Source of the DNA: an uncultured Verrucomicrobiota bacterium
Lineage (GTDB): Bacteria; Verrucomicrobiota; Kiritimatiellia; RFP12; UBA1067
Assembly (NCBI GenBank): GCA_945947925.1
Contig: CAMEZU010000124.1
Location: 1-5,851, forward strand
Direction of reading: 5' to 3'
DNA: 5,851 nt
In this document: piece after piece, positions 1 through 5,660 of the stretch
How the letters are laid out: each line of letters starts with the position of its first letter
Numbering within the stretch: position 1 is the first letter of the stretch
The notes under the pieces: generated by a model
Told to the model about the DNA's origin: nothing
The model's input: the letters and a program-made list of their open reading frames with translations, nothing else
The model's database searches: none
Translations under genes and position numbers: made by a program

Positions 1-5
1 ATATT

Positions 6-82
6 TGGTGGGACTGCCGGGAATCGAACCCGGAACCTACGGTTTAGGAAACCGTCGCTCTGTCCAGTTGAGCTACAATCCC
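6..82 (-). tRNA. tRNA-Arg, anticodon CCT
   Basis: Read on the minus strand, this folds into a complete 77-nt cloverleaf with encoded CCA. The acceptor stem GGGATTG pairs with CAGTCCC, with one T-G wobble. The D arm is GCTC/GAGC with loop AACTGGACA, the anticodon stem is ACGGT/ACCGT and the T stem is CCGGG/CCCGG with loop TTCGATT. The discriminator base is A and the 3' end is CCA (plus-strand 6-8). The seven-base anticodon loop is TTCCTAA, so the anticodon is CCT (plus-strand complement at 46-48), which reads the AGG arginine codon. A20 in the D loop and C35 in the anticodon agree with known arginine identity elements. AGG codons occur sparsely in the neighbouring genes. The gene is transcribed away from dxr, probably from the promoter at 129-137. 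Its terminator would lie left of the window. Confidence 0.97.
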
Positions 83-128
83 TTGGTGTTTGGCGGACTT
101 CACAGGTGGCGCGCACAAAACGGGGCGT

Positions 129-137
129 ATTATATCA
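129..137 (-). promoter_or_regulatory. Extended -10 promoter for tRNA-Arg
   Basis: On the minus strand these bases read TGATATAAT, a perfect extended -10 (TGnTATAAT) preceded by a run of T. The predicted transcription start is near 122, giving a leader of about 40 nt before the tRNA 5' end at 82. I find no good -35 at 16-18 bp spacing, as is usual for extended -10 promoters. The call rests on the motif and its placement only. Confidence 0.7.
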
Positions 138-174
138 AAAATCCCCGAGCCCTGCACAAGGAACAGACGATTTT

Positions 175-183
175 TGATATAAT
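175..183 (+). promoter_or_regulatory. Extended -10 promoter for the dxr operon
   Basis: The bases read TGATATAAT, a perfect extended -10 with TATAAT at 178-183 and a T run at 171-175. No convincing -35 lies upstream; a 4-of-6 match (TGCACA at 153-158) is spaced 19 bp away. Transcription should begin about 7 bp downstream, at 190-191, which is the first base of the dxr start codon or one before it. Together with the absence of a Shine-Dalgarno sequence before that ATG, this suggests a leaderless or nearly leaderless transcript for the first gene of the operon. Confidence 0.7.
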
Positions 184-190
184 ATTTCAA

Positions 191-1279
191 ATGGCGAAAA
201 AACTGATAATTCTAGGTGTGACGGGATCGATTGGGCGCAATGCCGTCGATATCGTCCTGTCGCATCCGGATGAGTTCTCCGTGACGGCCGTTGCCGCGTT
301 GCGGTCGAAGGACGCGTGCGAGGACCTGGCGCGTCGGCTGGGGGCGAAGGCGTACGTCGGCGAGGATGCCGCCGTGCGGGCCGTCGAGGAGAACGACGCC
401 GACATCTGCCTGGTGGCGACGGTCGGGCTGTCGGGTCTGAAGCCGACGCTGGCGGCGATTGCGAAGGGCATGGACATCGCGCTCGCGACCAAGGAAGTGA
501 TGGTCATGGCGGGCGAGCTCGTGACGCGCGAGGCGCGGCGGGCGGGGGTCAGGTTCCTGCCGGTCGATTCCGAGCATTCGGCGGTTGACCAGTGCCTGGC
601 GGGGGAAAGAGGTCTCGGTTTGGGGTCTCGGTCTTCGGTGGATCGGCTGATTCTGACCGCTTCGGGCGGGCCGTTCCTTGATGCTCCGGCAGACTTGTCC
701 ACGGTGACAGTCGCGCAGGCGCTCAATCATCCGCGGTGGAAGATGGGCCCGAAGGTGACGGTCGATTCGTCGACGATGATGAACAAGGGTTTCGAGATTC
801 TGGAAGCCCGATGGCTGTTCGACGTGCCGGTCGACCGCATCGACGTCGTGGTGCATCCCGAGTCGATCGTGCATTCGCTCGTCACGTTTACGGACGGTTC
901 GACGCTCGCCCAGTTGTCGCCGCCGGACATGCGCGTGGCGATCCAGTACGCGCTGACGGGGCCGGACCGACTGTCGTCGGAGCGTCAGCGGCTCGATCTT
1001 TCCGCGATTGGCGCGTTGCATTTCCGTGCGCCGGATCCCGTCCGCTTTCCGTGTCTTCGGCTTGTGAAGGAGGCGTGTCAGGCGGGCGGCTGTGCGACGG
1101 CCGTGCTGGCGGCGGCGGACGAGTGGGCTGTCTCGGCGTTCCTGGCGGGTCGCATCGGCTACGTGCAGATTGCGGAATCGGTCGAGAAGTGCCTTTCGGC
1201 GGCGCCGCAGATGGCGTGCGATTCGCTGGAGGCCGTCCTGGAGGCGAACGACTGGACGTGGCGGAAGTTGGAGGGTTAG
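191..1279 (+). CDS. dxr: 1-deoxy-D-xylulose 5-phosphate reductoisomerase (DXP reductoisomerase, IspC)
   Basis: This cytoplasmic enzyme converts DXP to MEP with NADPH and a divalent metal, the first committed step of the MEP isoprenoid pathway. The product is 362 residues, somewhat shorter than E. coli Dxr (398), mostly because the N-terminal domain is more compact. The NADPH-binding motif GVTGSIG is at 9-15 and LATKEVMVMAGE at 98-109. The metal site VDSEH is at 125-129 (D126, E128, with E202 as the third ligand). ASGGPF is at 157-162, HPRWKMG at 180-186, and DSSTMMNKGFE at 192-202 supplies S193, N198, K199 and E202. HPESIVHS and SPPDMR follow, then a helical C-terminal domain. All catalytic residues I can place are present. 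Oddities are D133 where F is common (SEHSAVDQ), ADE where ANE is usual near residue 320, and a short repeat-encoded Gly/Ser-rich loop at 140-149. The open frame extends left to base 5, but that part crosses the tRNA; M191 fits the family N terminus. It heads the operon and is followed 1 nt later by rseP. Confidence 0.97.
   Translation: MAKKLIILGVTGSIGRNAVDIVLSHPDEFSVTAVAALRSKDACEDLARRLGAKAYVGEDAAVRAVEENDADICLVATVGLSGLKPTLAAIAKGMDIALATKEVMVMAGELVTREARRAGVRFLPVDSEHSAVDQCLAGERGLGLGSRSSVDRLILTASGGPFLDAPADLSTVTVAQALNHPRWKMGPKVTVDSSTMMNKGFEILEARWLFDVPVDRIDVVVHPESIVHSLVTFTDGSTLAQLSPPDMRVAIQYALTGPDRLSSERQRLDLSAIGALHFRAPDPVRFPCLRLVKEACQAGGCATAVLAAADEWAVSAFLAGRIGYVQIAESVEKCLSAAPQMACDSLEAVLEANDWTWRKLEG
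611..631 (+). repeat. Short direct repeat within dxr
   Basis: The 8-mer GGTCTCGG occurs at 611-618 and again at 624-631 (13-bp period), followed by a degenerate echo in TCTTCGG. It encodes the Gly/Ser-rich stretch RGLGLGSRSS between the metal-site helix and the ASGG motif. From memory of B. subtilis Dxr, this loop is about six residues longer here. It looks like a small tandem duplication tolerated in a surface loop. Confidence 0.5.
1270..1275 (+). promoter_or_regulatory. Ribosome binding site of rseP
   Basis: GGAGGG lies inside the last codons of dxr and ends 5 nt before the rseP ATG at 1281. It fixes the start codon and suggests translation coupled to dxr termination at 1277-1279. Confidence 0.8.
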
Positions 1280-1280
1280 A

Positions 1281-2987
1281 ATGGATATCTTGATTACCAT
1301 CGGTTATATCTTTCTGTGCGTGCTCATGTTCTCGCTCGCGATTGCGATTCACGAGTTCGGGCATTTCATCGTGGCGTTGAAGCTCGGGCTCAAGGTCGAG
1401 CGGTTTTCGATTGGCTTCGGGCCGGCAATCTGGAAGAAGACGATCAACGGCGTCGAGTACCGGCTGAGCTGGATTCCGCTTGGCGGCTACGTTTCGATCC
1501 CGGACGTCGACCCGGAGGGGACGAAGGCGCTTGAAGGGGAAAAGGGCAAGGGGGACGAGGGAACGGCGAAAAGGAAGATCCCCGCCTGGAAGGAGCTTTT
1601 GGTTGCCGTTGCGGGTCCGGCGATGAACATCGTCCTGGCGGTCGTGCTGGCGGTCGTCCTGTCGCTGATCCCGTCCGCGAAGTTTGGCGAGTTGACGACG
1701 GAGATCGGCGGCTTTGCATCGGGGAGCGTGGCGAAGGAGGCGGGACTGCGGGCGGGCGATATCGTCGTTTCCGTCGGCGGACATCCCGTGACCACGTGGT
1801 CCGAGCTGCAGACCGAGGTGCAGATCTCGAACGGCGAGCCGACGGAATTCGTGGTGCGCCGTCCGGTGGCGCTGACTGAGGTGCGCACGCTGAAGCTGAC
1901 GGCGACGGACGGCGACTTTGGCTTTGTCTGCGTGACCAATCGCTACCCGGCGGTTGTCGGCGGCTTCTGGGGCGAGGCGAGCGTGGCCGAGAAGGCGGGA
2001 CTCAAGGTCGGCGACCGGATCGTCTCCTTCAACGGTGCGTGCGTCACCTCCGAGCTAGACCTGGTGCAGGAGATCGACGAGGCGGACACGGAGCGTCCGT
2101 CGGTCCTGGAGGTCCGTCGCGGGGAGGAGCTGCTGAAGCTTGAGATGACGCCGGTCTCTGCGAAGAGGCAGTACGGCAATCGTTGGATCCTGGGCAACTG
2201 CCTGCAGCTGACGTGTGCGACGAACGACGTGCTGCCCATCGTGGCCGAGGTTGTCTCGGGCGGAGCTGCCGAGCGGGCGGGCCTGCGCGCGGACGACACG
2301 ATTCTTTCCGTCGGCGGCGTTCCCGTTGCGACGCGCGATGCCGTGCTGTCGGCGCTGGCGGCGGCGGGCTCGGAAACCGAGCTCTCGGTCATGTCCGAGA
2401 TCCCGGCTGACGCGCGCGAGTACGAGGAGAAGACGGTCGTCATCGCCCCGAAGCGCAATCCCTCCACCGGTGCGTTCTTCATCGAGGCGACGAGCGTCGC
2501 GAACGAGACGGGGGCGGTGGCGTGGATGCCCGATCGCAATCCGTTCAAGCAGCTGGCGTGGGACGCCGGGTCGATTTTCCGTGTCCTGAAGGCGCTGGTG
2601 ACGCCGAAGGAGGCGAAGGGGACGAGCAAGGCGGTGGGCGGTCCCGTGCTGATCGCCGAGGGCATCTACCGGAGCATGCGGCGCGATTTCAACGACGGAC
2701 TCGGCTTCCTGCGTTTCCTCAACACGAACCTGGCGGTGATGAACCTCCTGCCGATTCCGGTGCTGGACGGCGGACTCATCCTCTTTGCGCTCATCGCGAT
2801 CGTCTTCCGTCGCCGCGTCCCGGAGAAGGTCGTCGGCTGGCTGTCGATGGGCTTTATGTACCTCCTGCTCGGATTGATGGCGCTTCTCATCTTCACGGAC
2901 TCGCTGCGCAGCTGGCGCATTCACCATGCGGACGATCCCGCCGACGCGATCGAGCTTGTCCGACCGGAGGACGTCTATGCGTTCTAG
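1281..2987 (+). CDS. rseP: RseP-family site-2 zinc metalloprotease with three PDZ modules
   Basis: This is an intramembrane zinc protease of the M50B/S2P family. E. coli RseP cleaves anti-sigma factor RseA and remnant signal peptides in the inner membrane. The product is 568 residues, against about 450 for E. coli RseP. A first membrane segment (about 4-30) carries the zinc motif HEFGH at 24-28. A WIPLGGYVSIPD element typical of the family is at 64-75, followed by a charged Lys/Glu/Gly-rich loop (about 77-100). A second membrane segment spans about 107-130. Three PDZ-like modules follow, at roughly 137-206, 222-290 and 316-389, each with an AGL-(R/K)-x-(G/D)-D-x-I-(V/L)-S core (AGLRAGD, AGLKVGD, AGLRADD). 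The second active-site motif NLLPIPVLDGG is at 488-498 (N488, D496) and a last membrane segment at about 521-538. All catalytic elements are intact. The extra length is the third PDZ plus a C-terminal tail of about 28 residues. It overlaps ispG by 11 nt. Placement between dxr and ispG matches the dxr-rseP clustering common in bacteria. Its substrate here is unknown. Confidence 0.95.
   Translation: MDILITIGYIFLCVLMFSLAIAIHEFGHFIVALKLGLKVERFSIGFGPAIWKKTINGVEYRLSWIPLGGYVSIPDVDPEGTKALEGEKGKGDEGTAKRKIPAWKELLVAVAGPAMNIVLAVVLAVVLSLIPSAKFGELTTEIGGFASGSVAKEAGLRAGDIVVSVGGHPVTTWSELQTEVQISNGEPTEFVVRRPVALTEVRTLKLTATDGDFGFVCVTNRYPAVVGGFWGEASVAEKAGLKVGDRIVSFNGACVTSELDLVQEIDEADTERPSVLEVRRGEELLKLEMTPVSAKRQYGNRWILGNCLQLTCATNDVLPIVAEVVSGGAAERAGLRADDTILSVGGVPVATRDAVLSALAAAGSETELSVMSEIPADAREYEEKTVVIAPKRNPSTGAFFIEATSVANETGAVAWMPDRNPFKQLAWDAGSIFRVLKALVTPKEAKGTSKAVGGPVLIAEGIYRSMRRDFNDGLGFLRFLNTNLAVMNLLPIPVLDGGLILFALIAIVFRRRVPEKVVGWLSMGFMYLLLGLMALLIFTDSLRSWRIHHADDPADAIELVRPEDVYAF
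2966..2970 (+). promoter_or_regulatory. Ribosome binding site of ispG
   Basis: GGAGG inside the 3' end of rseP sits 6 nt before the ATG at 2977. It supports this start over upstream in-frame codons and over the possibility that translation begins after the rseP stop. Confidence 0.8.
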
Positions 2988-4068
2988 ACCGACCCGTTCC
3001 ATCAGCGTCGGCGGTCTTCCGATCGGCGGCGGTGCTCCCGTGAGCGTGCAGACGATGAGCAACGTCGATCCGCACGACGGGGCCGGCATCCTGGCGCAGA
3101 TCCAGAGCTGCGCGGACCTCGGGTGCGACCTCTACCGCCTGACGGTTCCCGACCTGGAGGCGGCGAAGGTGCTCGGCGAGATTCGTCCCGCCTCGCCGAT
3201 TCCCCTTGTGGCCGACATTCATTTCGACTATCGGTGTGCGCTCGCGGCGATCGAGGCGGGGACGGACGCGCTGCGCCTGAATCCAGGCAACATCGGGGGG
3301 CGCGACCGCGTGCAGGCCGTGGCGCGAGCGGCGAAGGCGAAAGGCGTGCCGATCCGCATCGGCGTCAACTTCGGGAGCCTCGAAAAGGAGCTTGACGCGC
3401 AGGTGCGCGCCGGGACGCTGCCGGTCGAGGAGGCGCTCTGCCGTTCGGCGCTCGGCCATCTCAAGCTGCTGGAGGACGAGGGCTTCCGGGACGTCGTCAT
3501 TTCGGTAAAGGCGTCGAACGTGCTGACGACGCTGGCGGCGTATCGGCTGCTGGCGGAGCGGACGGACTGTCCGCTGCATGTCGGGGTGACCGAGGCGGGA
3601 ACGTTCCTGCCCGGGGCGGTGCGCAACGCGGTGGCGCTCGGGATTCTCCTGGCGGAGGGCATCGGCGACACGATCCGCGTGTCGCTCACGGACCGTCCGG
3701 AGCAGGAGGTCCGCGTCGGGATGGAGATCCTCCGCTCGCTCGGGCTGAAGCCGGCGGGCCCGTCGATCACGTCCTGTCCGACCTGCGGGCGCACGAAGGT
3801 GAATCTCTTCAAGGTGGCGGCGGAGGTCGAGAACGCCCTTGAGGCCTACTGCCATCAAACGATCAAACGATCAAGCAATCAAACAATCCCCCGTGTGGCC
3901 GTCATGGGGTGTGTCGTGAACGGACCGGGCGAGGCGAAGGGCGCGGACATCGCGCTCTGCGGCGGCGACGGCGAGTTCCTGCTTTACGTCAAGGGTGAAC
4001 GGGTGTGCAAGGTGTCCGAAGCGGACGCCGTGAAGAAGGTGATGGAACATGTGGTTTCTGTACGATAA
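2977..4068 (+). CDS. ispG: (E)-4-hydroxy-3-methylbut-2-enyl diphosphate synthase (GcpE)
   Basis: IspG is a [4Fe-4S] enzyme that reductively converts MEcPP to HMBPP, the penultimate MEP-pathway step, using flavodoxin or ferredoxin electrons. The product is 363 residues, close to the 372 of E. coli. The N-terminal TIM-barrel domain begins with RSISVGGLPIGGGAPVSVQ at 7-25, continues through LVADIHFDYR (77-86), LRLNPGNIGG (99-108), IRIGVNFGSLE (126-136), the SVKAS segment (176-180) and HVGVTEAG (201-208). The C-terminal iron-sulfur domain has SCPTCGR (C267 and C270), then GCVVNGPGEA with C312 and the fourth ligand E319, matching E. coli C270, C273, C305 and E312. The second and third cysteines are 42 residues apart, against 32 in E. 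coli. The extra residues fall on an A/T-richer octanucleotide repeat encoding about 292-304 (CHQTIKRSSNQTI). All cluster ligands remain, so activity is expected. It overlaps rseP by 11 nt and the next gene by 20 nt, and acts in the same pathway as dxr. Confidence 0.97.
   Translation: MRSRPTRSISVGGLPIGGGAPVSVQTMSNVDPHDGAGILAQIQSCADLGCDLYRLTVPDLEAAKVLGEIRPASPIPLVADIHFDYRCALAAIEAGTDALRLNPGNIGGRDRVQAVARAAKAKGVPIRIGVNFGSLEKELDAQVRAGTLPVEEALCRSALGHLKLLEDEGFRDVVISVKASNVLTTLAAYRLLAERTDCPLHVGVTEAGTFLPGAVRNAVALGILLAEGIGDTIRVSLTDRPEQEVRVGMEILRSLGLKPAGPSITSCPTCGRTKVNLFKVAAEVENALEAYCHQTIKRSSNQTIPRVAVMGCVVNGPGEAKGADIALCGGDGEFLLYVKGERVCKVSEADAVKKVMEHVVSVR
3854..3888 (+). repeat. Octanucleotide tandem repeat inside ispG
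   Basis: There are four 8-bp units: ATCAAACG at 3854-3861, ATCAAACG at 3862-3869, ATCAAGCA at 3870-3877 and ATCAAACA at 3878-3885, with a partial ATC at 3886-3888. Two units are identical and the others differ by one or two bases. The tract is clearly A/T-richer than the surrounding GC-rich gene. It encodes the linker between the cysteine pair C267/C270 and C312 of IspG and keeps the frame open. Confidence 0.85.
4036..4043 (+). promoter_or_regulatory. Ribosome binding site of the ligase-like gene
   Basis: AAGGTGAT, inside the end of ispG, resembles the anti-Shine-Dalgarno complement and ends 5 nt before the ATG at 4049. It supports a start that overlaps ispG by 20 nt. Confidence 0.6.
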
Positions 4069-5659
4069 CATTGTCGCGATTCAGGTTGCTGTCGTCTGCG
4101 GCGCCTTCGCCTGGATCTTCGGTGGAACCGTGCCGTCGGCGCTGATGCCGACGATGCCGTGGCTGTTCGCCCTGTTGCTCGAGGTGATGGTCTGCTTTCC
4201 GCAGCGCCATGCGGGCGAGACGACGTACCAGGCCCGCAAGCGTGTCTGGCGCGCGATCCGCCGGGACCCGCTGACCTGGGTGTCGCTCGCGTTCGCGCTT
4301 GTCCTTCTCGTGCCGTTCTTCAACACGGGCCTGTGCCCCGTCTGCTCCTATCCCGAGATCAAGTTCGACGGCGCGTCCGCAGCGCCGCCCGCCCCGTTCA
4401 TGCCGTTCTGCGTCAATCGGGCCGAGCACCTGACGGTCGTCATGTGGTTCGTGCCGACGTTGCTGGCGATGGTAGCCGTGAAGCACGCCCTGCTGAAGCG
4501 CGGCAAGCGGACGGTCCTCGAGCTGATCGTCTGGAACGGCCTCGCCCTCAGCGCGATCGGCATCTGCCAGGCGGTGACGGGCGCGCAGGGTCCGCTTTGG
4601 GCGGATCTCGAGGGAACGAAGGCGTATTTCTTCTCGACCTTCGGCTATCCGAACATGGCGGGCGACTACTTCACGACGCTCTTCGGACTGTCAATCGGCC
4701 TGTGGCGGTGGAAGGTCGAGGAGGCCCGTCTGGAGGCTGCGGAGAAGGGCCACGATTCCGTCGCGCAGGCCTCGCACAAGGCGTTCTGGCGCAAGCATCT
4801 CCTGCTTGTTCCCGCGATGGTGTTCTTCTTCTCGGCGATGATGACGCTGTCGCGCGCGGCGATCCTGCTCTGTTCTGCGCTCGCGATCATCTTCTACGTC
4901 CATACCTTCACGTGCTTTCTCGCGCGGATGAAGAAGGTCAAGCGGTTTAAGATCATGGCGGCCAACCTGATCGTCCTTGTGCTGATCGCCACCGTCTTCT
5001 TCGTGTTCATGTCGGACGAGACGCAACGTCGCATCATGGCCTCCGGCGGCGACGGGCAGGAGGAGGTCGCCGCGGACAAGCCGGTCGAGGGCTTCCGCCG
5101 CGACTTCCAGCGCGAGGTCGCGACAATCGACGTGCGCGACAGCCTCGACCGCATTTCCGGAACGGGGGCGGGACAGTACCACGTGCGCGTCGCTTTCCGC
5201 GTCTGGAAGTCGCATCCGTTCTTCGGCTGCGGCGGATGGGGCTACAAGCACTTCTGCATTCCCGAGATGACGGACGAGGAATACGAGCAGCTGCAGAAGG
5301 TCGGCGGCATCAACGTCCACAACGACTACCTTCAGTTCCTGGCCGAGCACGGCCTGGTCGGCTTCGGGCTGATGGTGTCGGCGGTCCTGTTCCTGCTGGC
5401 GCCCGTGGCCACGACCTGGAAACGGCTTTACCGCGGCACGCGCTTCGCCAAGCCCGCGGATCTGCCGGCGAAGCCCGTCGCGCTGTTCGTGCTGCCGGCG
5501 CCGGCGTTCTGCATCCTGATGTCGGCGTTGGCGACCGTCATTCACAGTTTCGGGGACTGTCCCATGAGGTCGTCCGCCGTGCTTACGCTGTTTTACACAT
5601 CACTCGCAGCCCTGCCCGGATTTCTTCCGAAGGGCGACGAGACAGAGGAGGACGCCTAA
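4049..5659 (+). CDS. O-antigen ligase/polymerase family membrane protein (Wzy_C-like)
   Basis: This is a 536-residue polytopic membrane protein with about 11-12 predicted hydrophobic segments (roughly 9-25, 31-50, 75-92, 129-147, 155-175, 203-220, 249-266, 268-290, 302-321, 434-452, 476-499 and 506-524). Family hallmarks are FGYPNMAGDYF at 198-208, TLSRAAILL at 266-274, and a large hydrophilic loop at about 322-433. That loop contains R384 with WKSHPFFGCGGWGYKHF (386-402) and ends in NVHNDYLQFLAEHGLVGFG at 422-440. This R...W...PFFG...HN..L.FLAEHG layout is typical of the Wzy_C superfamily (WaaL ligases, Wzy polymerases, PglL/PilO-type oligosaccharyltransferases). Such enzymes move glycan from undecaprenyl diphosphate to a lipid or protein acceptor on the outer side of the inner membrane. 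Which of these it is cannot be told from sequence alone. C96 and C99 form a CPVC motif, with C121 nearby, in what looks like an early non-cytoplasmic loop. It overlaps ispG by 20 nt and ends 1 nt before dapL, so it is embedded in an isoprenoid/cell-wall operon rather than a visible polysaccharide cluster. Confidence 0.85.
   Translation: MWFLYDNIVAIQVAVVCGAFAWIFGGTVPSALMPTMPWLFALLLEVMVCFPQRHAGETTYQARKRVWRAIRRDPLTWVSLAFALVLLVPFFNTGLCPVCSYPEIKFDGASAAPPAPFMPFCVNRAEHLTVVMWFVPTLLAMVAVKHALLKRGKRTVLELIVWNGLALSAIGICQAVTGAQGPLWADLEGTKAYFFSTFGYPNMAGDYFTTLFGLSIGLWRWKVEEARLEAAEKGHDSVAQASHKAFWRKHLLLVPAMVFFFSAMMTLSRAAILLCSALAIIFYVHTFTCFLARMKKVKRFKIMAANLIVLVLIATVFFVFMSDETQRRIMASGGDGQEEVAADKPVEGFRRDFQREVATIDVRDSLDRISGTGAGQYHVRVAFRVWKSHPFFGCGGWGYKHFCIPEMTDEEYEQLQKVGGINVHNDYLQFLAEHGLVGFGLMVSAVLFLLAPVATTWKRLYRGTRFAKPADLPAKPVALFVLPAPAFCILMSALATVIHSFGDCPMRSSAVLTLFYTSLAALPGFLPKGDETEEDA
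5646..5651 (+). promoter_or_regulatory. Ribosome binding site of dapL
   Basis: AGGAGG lies 9 nt before the ATG at 5661 and within the last codons of the preceding gene. It is a strong Shine-Dalgarno match and supports the chosen dapL start. Confidence 0.8.
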
Positions 5660-5660
5660 T

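Larger units (their letters stand above)
128..184. repeat. Perfect 16-bp inverted repeat in the divergent promoter region
   Basis: The arm at 128-143 is the exact reverse complement of the arm at 169-184, with a 25-bp spacer at 144-168. The match stops on both sides (G127 against T185, C144 against C168). Each arm contains one of the two outward-facing extended -10 elements plus its upstream T run, so the symmetry is at least partly that of two identical promoters back to back. The spacer is where both -35 contact regions would fall. It could also be a symmetric operator, or a hairpin in single-stranded nucleic acid. Confidence 0.85.

Noticed and set aside
128..184. Inverted repeat as a rho-independent terminator
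   Set aside because: The arms are A/T-rich, the loop is 25 nt, and the right arm runs straight into the dxr start with no T tract after it. The extended -10 elements explain the sequence better.
5..190. Upstream in-frame extension of dxr by 62 codons
   Set aside because: The extension runs through the tRNA-Arg gene and the promoter region. The residues before M191 do not match Dxr, and MAKKLIILGVTGSIG is the normal family N terminus.
212..1300. Long minus-strand open frames opposite dxr, and similar ones opposite the other genes
   Set aside because: They are Arg-, Pro- and Ser-rich translations without recognisable motifs, and overlap genes with clear family signatures. GC-rich coding DNA gives such shadows routinely.
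3854..3888. Repeat tract in ispG as a CRISPR or mobile-element remnant
   Set aside because: The units are 8 bp and contiguous, without spacers, terminal inverted repeats or target duplications, and the reading frame is intact.
4049..5659. Horizontal acquisition of the ligase-like gene
   Set aside because: Codons look somewhat more C-ending than in dxr, but the gene is embedded with a 20-nt overlap and a 1-nt gap in the operon. I have no counted statistics to support a foreign origin.
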